Source: Flavobacterium psychrophilum
Lineage (GTDB): Bacteria > Bacteroidota > Bacteroidia > Flavobacteriales > Flavobacteriaceae
NCBI GenBank assembly: GCA_945897545.1
Contig: CAMDGJ010000106.1
Span: 1-9,452, forward strand
DNA: 9,452 nt
Reading direction: 5' to 3'
Shown here: positions 1 through 5,346 of the stretch, piece after piece
Layout of the letters: the number at the start of each line of letters is the position of its first letter
Numbering within the stretch: position 1 is the first letter of the stretch
The notes under the pieces: generated by a model
What the model was told of the DNA's origin: nothing
What the model saw: only the letters and a program-made list of their open reading frames with translations
Database searches by the model: none
Translations under genes and position numbers: made by a program

Positions 1-115
1 GGAAGCGTATCGAGAATTTTTGGTTACAAAACTTACAACTTTGGAACATATAGGAAGTACGCATAGCACTTTTATGATTAGTGAAGTCAAAAATACAACT
101 GTGATTGAGATTTAA
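1..115 (+). CDS. Lrp/AsnC family transcriptional regulator, 3' end only
   Basis: An open frame enters from the left edge (first full codon at base 2) and stops with TAA at 113-115, giving the last 37 residues of a protein whose 5' part lies outside the window. The tail contains YREFLVTKLTTL, then IGSTHSTFMISEVK, and ends NTTVIEI. This matches the end of the RAM (ligand-binding, oligomerisation) domain of Lrp/AsnC regulators, where a 'fL...l..l.gv..t.T..vl..vK..t.i.i' ending is typical. Family members bind DNA through an N-terminal helix-turn-helix and respond to amino acids; that part cannot be seen here, so the target and ligand are unknown. No clear terminator follows before the toxin-antitoxin genes. 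The family call is fairly secure, while the exact paralogue is not. Confidence 0.75.
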   Translation, partial: EAYREFLVTKLTTLEHIGSTHSTFMISEVKNTTVIEI

Positions 116-140
116 AACTAAAATAGTAAATAAAAATACT

Positions 141-148
141 TACTTTTG
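141..148 (+). promoter_or_regulatory. possible -7 element of a toxin-antitoxin promoter
   Basis: TACTTTTG fits the Bacteroidota TAnnTTTG -7 consensus and lies 17 bases before the antitoxin ATG, giving a leader of roughly 10-14 bases. No TTG is found at the usual 17-23 base distance upstream, so it is a half-match. A small inverted repeat (AGTAA at 125-129, TTACT at 140-144) overlaps it and could serve as an operator for autoregulation, but arms this short occur by chance in AT-rich DNA. Confidence 0.35.
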
Positions 149-165
149 ATTTAAATAGTATTCAA

Positions 166-411
166 ATGGAAACCAAAGAACTAAGAAAAAAATTGATTGT
201 AAGTTTCAGTAAATTCATTCAGGATGACACTAAATTAGAAGTTCTTGAAGGTGTTTTTGATGCCATTAATAATGAAGAAACGAATACTGCAGTTTCGGAT
301 GAACATTACCTAAAAGTAGAAGAAGCTAGAACTGAATACCTTTCTGGAACAAATTCAGTCAGTTCTTGGGAAGAAGTGGAGCATCGTTTGAATATAAAAT
401 ATGGTTTTTAA
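166..411 (+). CDS. putative addiction module antitoxin (Unstab_antitox-like)
   Basis: An 81-residue acidic protein, probably the labile antitoxin that neutralises the toxin encoded immediately downstream. The C-terminal third carries the family hallmark: a segment with VEEARTEYLSG (about residues 51-61), a short linker, then SSWEEVEHRL (66-75). This 'R..ey..n.....sweev..rl' pattern is characteristic of the short addiction-module antitoxins (TIGR02574/PF09720 type). The N-terminal half is predicted helical and has no obvious ribbon-helix-helix or helix-turn-helix, as usual for this family. The stop codon lies 11 bases inside the toxin gene, so the two are almost certainly translationally coupled. 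A TAnnTTTG-type element lies just upstream. Function is inferred from family likeness and gene pairing; no activity can be read from sequence. Confidence 0.8.
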   Translation: METKELRKKLIVSFSKFIQDDTKLEVLEGVFDAINNEETNTAVSDEHYLKVEEARTEYLSGTNSVSSWEEVEHRLNIKYGF

Positions 412-691
412 GATATTTATTTCAAGACTAGCTGAATCTGAAATAGTGGAAACCATAGAATTTTATGAGAGTAGAAGAGGAGGTTTGGGAAAGCAGTTTT
501 TGGATTATTTCAAGGGATATTTGAAAATATTAAAAACCAATCCCGAATTATTTTCGATAAAAAAGCCTCCATTTTATAGAGAATTAGCTCTCAAAAAATT
601 TCCCTTTGTGATTGTTTATGAAATTTTTCAAAATGAAGTTATTATTTATTCCGTTTTTCATACATCAAGAAATCCAACAAAAAAGCCGTAA
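401..691 (+). CDS. RelE/ParE family type II toxin
   Basis: A 96-residue basic protein with the RelE/ParE fold signature: an N-terminal strand and helix with ISRLAESEIVETIEFYE (about 7-23), then GLGKQF (28-33), a helix reaching LKTNPELF (44-51), an arginine (R60) before the core strand FPFVIVYEI (67-75), and the terminal strand IIYSVFHTSRNP (81-92). The 'A..ei.e...fYe.....glG..F......i..nP..f' and 'v.H..R.p' patterns are typical of these toxins. Members either cleave ribosome-bound mRNA (RelE) or poison DNA gyrase (ParE); with the GLG...H..R layout I lean to the ParE-like branch, but the target cannot be settled here. The ATG at 401 overlaps the antitoxin end by 11 bases. Length is normal and the frame is intact, so the module could be functional. 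Confidence 0.83.
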   Translation: MVFKIFISRLAESEIVETIEFYESRRGGLGKQFLDYFKGYLKILKTNPELFSIKKPPFYRELALKKFPFVIVYEIFQNEVIIYSVFHTSRNPTKKP

Positions 692-701
692 ATCGAACAA
701 A

Positions 702-737
702 ATTGCCATTGTTTTTGAAATTGCAATTGCTATTGAA
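702..737 (+). repeat. degenerate hexanucleotide tract (ATTGNN x6)
   Basis: Six consecutive hexamers run in register: ATTGCC, ATTGTT, TTTGAA, ATTGCA, ATTGCT, ATTGAA. Five of the six begin ATTG, and the pattern breaks down at 738. The tract lies in the 99-base gap between the toxin stop and lpd, and its last unit contains the TTG at 733-735 that looks like the -33 box of the lpd promoter. Confidence 0.6.
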
Positions 738-762
738 ATTATAATTTTATTTCTTATTTTTG
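733..762 (+). promoter_or_regulatory. lpd promoter (TTG - 19 bp - TATTTTTG)
   Basis: A -33 TTG at 733-735 and a -7 TATTTTTG at 755-762 are separated by 19 bases. This fits the Bacteroidota primary sigma factor consensus TTG-N17-23-TAnnTTTG. Transcription would start around 766-770, leaving an AC-rich leader of about 20-25 bases before the ATG at 791, with no Shine-Dalgarno sequence, as is normal in this phylum. It is the best promoter match in the window. Confidence 0.6.
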
Positions 763-790
763 CAACACTAAAAACAAAAACACACAAACT

Positions 791-2194
791 ATGAATTCAT
801 TTGACGTAGTCATTATAGGTTCTGGCCCAGGCGGATATGTTTCGGCAATTCGTTGCGCACAACTTGGTTTCAAAACTGCAATTATCGAAAAATATTCCAC
901 GCTTGGTGGAACTTGCTTGAATGTGGGATGTATTCCATCAAAGGCATTGTTGGCATCATCACATCATTACAGCGAAATCAAACATTTTGCAGACCACGGA
1001 ATCGAAGTTACAGGCGAAGTAAAAGTAAATTTAGAAAAAATGATTGCTCGCAAACAAGCAGTTGTAGATCAAACTTCAGGTGGCGTGAAATTCTTGATGG
1101 ATAAAAACAAAATCACAGTTCTTGAAGGTTTGGGTTCATTTGTAGATGCAACTCATGTGGCTGTTGCTAAAGCCGATGGAACTTCGGAAACAGTTGAAGC
1201 CAAAAATATCATTATTGCAACGGGTTCAAAACCATCTTCGTTGCCGTTTATAAAAATAGACAAAGAAAGAATCATCACTTCAACCGAAGCGTTGAAATTG
1301 AAAGAAGTACCAAAGCACCTTATTATCATTGGTGGTGGTGTTATCGGAATCGAATTAGGACAAGTATATTTGCGTCTTGGAGCGCAAGTATCTGTAGTAG
1401 AATTTATGGATAGAATAATTCCAGGAATGGATTCTTCACTGTCTAAAGAATTGACTAAAGTGTTCAAAAAACAAGGAATGAAATTCTATGTTTCCCACAA
1501 AGTGAAATCGGTAGAAAGAAAAGGTTCTACTGTAACGGTTCAAGCCGAAAATGCAAAAGGAGAAACGATTACTCTAGAAGGTGATTATTCATTGGTTTCT
1601 GTGGGTCGTAGTCCTTATACGCAAGGTTTAAACGCTGATAAAGCAGGGGTAAAAATATCAGACAGAGGAATGGTCGAAGTAAACGATCATTTGCAAACCA
1701 ATGTTCCAAATATTTATGCCATTGGCGATGTAGTTCGCGGCGCAATGTTGGCTCATAAAGCAGAAGAAGAAGGAACAATGGTCGCTGAAATTTTGGCAGG
1801 ACAAAAACCACATATCAATTATAATTTGATTCCTGGAGTAGTTTACACTTGGCCAGAGGTAGCCGCAGTTGGACAAACTGAAGAACAATTAAAAGCAACT
1901 GGTGTAGAATTCAAATCTGGAAGTTTTCCTTTCAAAGCATTGGGAAGAGCAAGAGCAGGAGGAGATTTAGATGGATTCGTTAAAATCCTTGCCGATGTAA
2001 AAACAGATGAAGTTTTAGGAGTTCACATGATTGGTGCTCGTTGCGCTGATTTAATTGCAGAAGCCGTTACAGCAATGGAATTCAAAGCATCGGCCGAGGA
2101 TATTTCGAGAATGAGTCACGCACATCCTACTTTTGCGGAAGCGATAAAAGAAGCGGCTTTGGCTGCTACAGAAAATAGAGCATTGCACGTTTAG
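791..2194 (+). CDS. lpdA: dihydrolipoyl dehydrogenase (E3)
   Basis: A flavoenzyme that reoxidises dihydrolipoamide on the E2 (or glycine-cleavage H) protein with NAD+, serving pyruvate, 2-oxoglutarate or branched-chain 2-oxoacid dehydrogenases and glycine cleavage in the cytoplasm. At 467 residues it is full length. Visible landmarks, in order: FAD-binding IIGSGPGGYVSA (8-19); the redox-active disulfide in GGTCLNVGCIPSK (C42 and C47); ATGS (143-146); the NAD-binding GGGVIGIELG (181-190), whose strand ends at E204, the acidic residue expected for NAD rather than NADP; the second FAD motif YAIGDV (309-314); and the dimerisation domain with SHAHPTFAE, giving catalytic H445 and E450. It stands alone, not beside E1 or E2 genes, so it is probably the shared housekeeping E3. 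A strong promoter precedes it and a hairpin terminator follows. Confidence 0.97.
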   Translation: MNSFDVVIIGSGPGGYVSAIRCAQLGFKTAIIEKYSTLGGTCLNVGCIPSKALLASSHHYSEIKHFADHGIEVTGEVKVNLEKMIARKQAVVDQTSGGVKFLMDKNKITVLEGLGSFVDATHVAVAKADGTSETVEAKNIIIATGSKPSSLPFIKIDKERIITSTEALKLKEVPKHLIIIGGGVIGIELGQVYLRLGAQVSVVEFMDRIIPGMDSSLSKELTKVFKKQGMKFYVSHKVKSVERKGSTVTVQAENAKGETITLEGDYSLVSVGRSPYTQGLNADKAGVKISDRGMVEVNDHLQTNVPNIYAIGDVVRGAMLAHKAEEEGTMVAEILAGQKPHINYNLIPGVVYTWPEVAAVGQTEEQLKATGVEFKSGSFPFKALGRARAGGDLDGFVKILADVKTDEVLGVHMIGARCADLIAEAVTAMEFKASAEDISRMSHAHPTFAEAIKEAALAATENRALHV

Positions 2195-2217
2195 TTCAAA
2201 AATCATGTACAATTTAC

Positions 2218-2253
2218 AAAAACGACAAGCTTCAAAACTTGTCGTTTTTTTTT
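2218..2253. terminator. bidirectional Rho-independent terminator between lpd and the DoxX gene
   Basis: A perfect 12-bp stem (2218-2229 paired with 2238-2249, core ACGACAAG/CTTGTCGT) encloses an 8-base loop. On the plus strand it runs into nine Ts (2245-2253), which ends lpd transcription. On the minus strand the other arm gives a run of five Us, so it can also terminate the convergent DoxX gene, whose TAA stop (2252-2254) overlaps the T-run by two bases. Confidence 0.88.
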
Positions 2254-2626
2254 AAACCGCGAACAATCTTTTATAATTTTTCCAATATCTATAAATTAAA
2301 AAGATGTTCCCAATAAACATAAATAACGCAACCGGTATTCCTTCTGGTGTCAAAAAGAAATTTATGAATAAAATATTTAACGTAATAGGAAGTATTAAAA
2401 TATTTGCCAAGGTTACATAGCGGCCAGTAACAAAAGATAATCCGCAAAGTAATTCGATTGATTTTGCCATTGGCATCAAATAAGTTGAAGCAACAAGGCC
2501 TAATTGAAAAGCTTTGAAGTCACCCGTTGTAGTTGGTTCCGGCAATAGTTTTAAAAAGAAGCCAATAGAAGCAAAAAGAAGTAAAAGCCCAATTAATGTT
2601 CGGATAACAATGGTAGCGATTTTCAT
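2252..2626 (-). CDS. DoxX-like small membrane protein
   Basis: A 124-residue hydrophobic protein with four predicted membrane helices: about 4-26, 43-64 (carrying E58 in SIELLCGL), 70-92 and 97-114, followed by a basic tail (RYWKNYKRLF) that would sit in the cytoplasm. The order TIVIRTLIGLLLLFAS, then a proline-rich loop, then a helix with KSIELLCGLSFVTGRYVTLA, is the usual arrangement of DoxX/DoxD-like proteins. The broader family has been tied to quinone-linked thiosulfate oxidation and to thiol-stress membrane complexes, but small flavobacterial members have no settled role, so no reaction is claimed. The ATG at 2624-2626 faces pabB across 95 bases, and the gene converges on lpd at a shared terminator. 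It appears to be monocistronic. Confidence 0.72.
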   Translation of the reverse strand: MKIATIVIRTLIGLLLLFASIGFFLKLLPEPTTTGDFKAFQLGLVASTYLMPMAKSIELLCGLSFVTGRYVTLANILILPITLNILFINFFLTPEGIPVALFMFIGNIFLIYRYWKNYKRLFAV

Positions 2627-2690
2627 AATGTGCTTTATTAAGGGTTAATAACAGTATAAATATAAGGAAAAATTTCATTAAAATTTATCG

Positions 2691-2698
2691 TAATTTTG
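2691..2698 (+). promoter_or_regulatory. possible -7 element of the pabB operon promoter
   Basis: TAATTTTG matches TAnnTTTG and lies 23 bases upstream of the TTG start of pabB, so transcription would begin around 2702-2706 with a short leader. No TTG lies at the expected -33 distance, so the match is partial. Its position supports starting pabB at 2722, since a start further upstream would lie in or above this element. Confidence 0.4.
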
Positions 2699-2721
2699 AA
2701 TTTTTAAAACATTCCAATTCT

Positions 2722-4008
2722 TTGAGAACATCGATAATAAAATTAATCGACAATCCAGTCCAATTCAAGCAGCTTATATTGACTTGGTCACAACAATTTA
2801 GGGAGGTTGTTTTTTTGGATAGTAACGATTATCCGCAACAATATTCCAGTTATGATTGTATTCTCGCCGTTGATGCGTTTACGTCAATAAAAACAGATTC
2901 TCACAACGCTTTTGAAGATCTGAAACAATACCAGCAAATCACCAAGGACTGGCTTTTTGGCTATTTGTCTTATGATTTGAAAAATGATATTGAAATTTTA
3001 AATTCTAATAACTTTGATGGATTAAATTTCCCTGATTTATTCTTTTTTCAACCGCAGAAGTTGTTTTTGTTGAAAGGAAATCAATTAGAAATCCTATATC
3101 TTAATTTGTGTGATGATGAAGTAGAGGAAGATTTTGAAGCAATTAGTATTCAGTGTTCAGTTTTTAGTGTTCAGTCTTCAGAAGTTGAGATTAAGCAGCG
3201 CATTTCAAAAGCCAACTATCTCGAAAAAGTCTCAAAAATCCTTGCGCACATTCATCGAGGTGATATTTATGAAGCTAATTTTTGTATGGAGTATTACGCT
3301 GAAAATGCAACTATAAATCCATTAGAAAAGTTTTTGAAGCTGAACGAAATTTCTAAATCACCTCTTTCGGTTTATTTCAAGAACAACAAACAATTTTTGC
3401 TTTCTGCTTCGCCAGAACGTTATTTAAAAAAAGAAGGAGAATTGCTCATTTCTCAACCTATCAAAGGAACATCCAAAAGATTTCTGGATCCAATCGAAGA
3501 CGAAAAATCAAAAAAACAATTGGCTTCAGACCCAAAAGAAAGATCTGAAAACATTATGGTTTCTGACTTGGTTCGAAATGATTTGTCACGAACAGCCCAA
3601 AAAGGTTCCGTTAAAGTCGAAGAATTATGTGCCATTTATTCTTTTGAACAAGTACATCAAATGATTTCAACAATCACTTCGCAAATAGATAGTCAATATT
3701 CTGCTATTGATGTAATAAAAACTACCTTTCCGATGGGAAGTATGACCGGAGCTCCAAAGGTTTCAGTAATGAAAATCATCGAAGAAATGGAAGAAACAAA
3801 AAGAGGATTGTATAGTGGAGCCGTTGGATATTTCACACCAAATGGAGACTTTGATTTTAATGTAGTCATTCGAAGTATTTTATACAATGAAGAAAATAAA
3901 TATGTTTCTTTTTCTGTTGGAAGCGCCATTACTTCTCAGTCAATCCCAGAAAATGAATATGAAGAATGTATGCTTAAAGCTAAAGCAATGCGCGAAGTGC
4001 TAAGTTAA
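2722..4008 (+). CDS. pabB: aminodeoxychorismate synthase component I
   Basis: A chorismate-binding enzyme that converts chorismate and ammonia to 4-amino-4-deoxychorismate, the precursor of p-aminobenzoate for folate. It is 428 residues long, slightly short of E. coli PabB but typical of compact Bacteroidota forms. The C-terminal catalytic domain begins near residue 160: GDIYEANF (180-187), ASPERY (229-234), QPIKGT (245-250), ERSENIMVSDLVRNDL (273-288) and GSMTGAPK (339-346). Lysine 248 in PIKGT distinguishes aminodeoxychorismate synthase from anthranilate synthase TrpE, which has PIAGT. The initiation codon is TTG; no ATG lies in frame until the catalytic domain, which would remove the N-terminal domain. 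No PabA-type glutaminase or PabC lyase is present in the window. Residues 141-154 are encoded by a degenerate heptamer tract. It is the first gene of an operon with tilS and dsbD. Confidence 0.9.
   Translation: MRTSIIKLIDNPVQFKQLILTWSQQFREVVFLDSNDYPQQYSSYDCILAVDAFTSIKTDSHNAFEDLKQYQQITKDWLFGYLSYDLKNDIEILNSNNFDGLNFPDLFFFQPQKLFLLKGNQLEILYLNLCDDEVEEDFEAISIQCSVFSVQSSEVEIKQRISKANYLEKVSKILAHIHRGDIYEANFCMEYYAENATINPLEKFLKLNEISKSPLSVYFKNNKQFLLSASPERYLKKEGELLISQPIKGTSKRFLDPIEDEKSKKQLASDPKERSENIMVSDLVRNDLSRTAQKGSVKVEELCAIYSFEQVHQMISTITSQIDSQYSAIDVIKTTFPMGSMTGAPKVSVMKIIEEMEETKRGLYSGAVGYFTPNGDFDFNVVIRSILYNEENKYVSFSVGSAITSQSIPENEYEECMLKAKAMREVLS
3142..3183 (+). repeat. degenerate heptanucleotide tract (TTCAGTN x6) inside pabB
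   Basis: Six heptamers in register: ATTAGTA, TTCAGTG, TTCAGTT, TTTAGTG, TTCAGTC, TTCAGAA. The total of 42 bases equals exactly 14 codons, so the pabB frame is kept; it encodes residues 141-154, a stretch rich in Ser, Val and Gln between the N-terminal and the chorismate-binding domains. Similar TTCAGTN strings are, from memory, common as intergenic repeats in flavobacteria. Confidence 0.65.
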
Positions 4009-4035
4009 ATTCATTTGAATTTATTAAATTTGAAT

Positions 4036-5346
4036 ATGCAACATAATTTACTACTCCACATCAATCAAAACTTCCCTTTTTTAAATGGAAAAAAACTACT
4101 CTTGGCCACAAGCGGAGGTCTAGACAGTATGGTAATGCTCGATTTTTTTCATAAATTAAAGTTCGAAATTGCCATTGCCCATTGTAATTTTCAACTTCGT
4201 GGAATCGAAAGTTTTGAAGATCAAAATTTCGTTCAAAATTATGCTGAAACCAATTCTATTAAACTATTTTTAACCCAATTTGATACTCAGGCTTTCGCCA
4301 ATGATTATAAACTTTCTACACAAGTAGCTGCGCGAGAATTGCGTTATAGTTGGTTTTATGAACTTTTGGAGACTGAAAACTACGATTTTATTCTAACCGC
4401 TCATCAGGCCGATGATAATTTAGAAACCTTTCTTATCAATTTCGTTCGAGGAACAGGATTAGGTGGTTTGACGGGAATTCCGGAACAAAACGATAAAGTT
4501 ATTCGCCCAATTTTAATTTTTTCTCGACAGGAACTTGAGTTGTATGCTAATGAAAATAACATCCAGTGGCGAGAAGACAGCAGTAATGCTTCGGATAAGT
4601 ATTTGCGAAACAAAATCAGACATAATTTAGTTCCGATTCTCAAGGAATTAAATCCTGATTTTTTATCTTCTTTTCAAAAAACACAAACGTATTTGCAGGA
4701 ATCACAAACGATGGCGGAAGATGCATCGATTATGGTTTACCAGCAAGTAGCCAAAGAAAATGGAGAACACGTCCATTTTGATTTAAATCAATTGAAAAAA
4801 TTACCAAATTATAAGTCCTATTTGTACCAATGGCTCAATGACTACGGATTTTCTGCCTGGAATGATATTTATGATTTGGTTGAAGGACAGTCTGGTAAGC
4901 AGGTGTTTTCAACCCAATTTAGGTTATTGAAAAATAGAGAATTTCTTATTTTGAGTCCTATAAAAATTGAAGATGAGATTGAAGAATATTTTATTTATAA
5001 AAATCAAAAAGAAGTTAATATTCCCTTAAATCTTTCATTTTGTAAAGTAGCCGACATAAGTTTAGTGCCAAATACGACTATATTTGTCGACGAAGACAAA
5101 TTATGTTTTCCATTAGATTTGCGCCGCTGGAAAATAGGAGATAGTTTTCAACCTTTTGGTATGGAAGGGAACTCCAAGAAAGTAAGCAAATTTTTTAAAG
5201 ATCAAAAATTATCACTTATAGATAAAGAAAATATTTGGATTTTATGTTCTGATAATCAAATAGTTTGGATTGTTGGTCTAAGGCAAGACGAACGTTTTAA
5301 AGTAAAAAATACGACAAAAAATATATTAAAAATACAATTGGAATAA
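4036..5346 (+). CDS. tilS: tRNA(Ile)-lysidine synthetase
   Basis: Essential cytoplasmic enzyme that uses ATP to attach lysine to C34 of the tRNA-Ile CAU anticodon, making it read AUA instead of AUG. I place the start at the ATG at 4036 (436 residues); the frame also opens at a TTG at 4015, which would add seven residues ahead of the conserved region. Landmarks from 4036: the PP-loop SGGLDS (26-31); AHCNFQLRGIES (48-59); AARELRY (98-104); TAHQADDNLET (121-131); WREDSSN (178-184); RNKIRH (191-196); and the TilS C-terminal domain starting near RRWKIGDSFQPFGM (363-376) and running to the end. Both the catalytic and tRNA-binding C-terminal parts are intact. The gene follows pabB after 27 bases, and its TAA shares one base with the dsbD ATG, so all three are likely cotranscribed. 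Confidence 0.95.
   Translation: MQHNLLLHINQNFPFLNGKKLLLATSGGLDSMVMLDFFHKLKFEIAIAHCNFQLRGIESFEDQNFVQNYAETNSIKLFLTQFDTQAFANDYKLSTQVAARELRYSWFYELLETENYDFILTAHQADDNLETFLINFVRGTGLGGLTGIPEQNDKVIRPILIFSRQELELYANENNIQWREDSSNASDKYLRNKIRHNLVPILKELNPDFLSSFQKTQTYLQESQTMAEDASIMVYQQVAKENGEHVHFDLNQLKKLPNYKSYLYQWLNDYGFSAWNDIYDLVEGQSGKQVFSTQFRLLKNREFLILSPIKIEDEIEEYFIYKNQKEVNIPLNLSFCKVADISLVPNTTIFVDEDKLCFPLDLRRWKIGDSFQPFGMEGNSKKVSKFFKDQKLSLIDKENIWILCSDNQIVWIVGLRQDERFKVKNTTKNILKIQLE

Noticed and set aside
612..794. 60-residue frame overlapping the toxin 3' end and ending in the lpd start
   Set aside because: It lies in a different frame over the toxin gene; its Ile/Ala/Glu-rich end is just the translation of the ATTGNN tract, and there is no family likeness.
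3134..3316. 60-residue frame inside pabB with a repeated VFSVQ/VFSLQ pattern
   Set aside because: The protein repetition is a by-product of the nucleotide heptamers in another frame; pabB's own motifs continue through the region.
4025..4032. TAAATTTG, a perfect -7-like match just before tilS
   Set aside because: It ends only three bases before the chosen ATG and has no suitable TTG upstream; the pabB-tilS spacing argues for cotranscription.
4015..4035. Upstream TTG start for tilS adding seven residues
   Set aside because: The ATG at 4036 is a stronger codon, and the conserved part of the family begins after it; the extra residues are low-complexity Asn/Leu.
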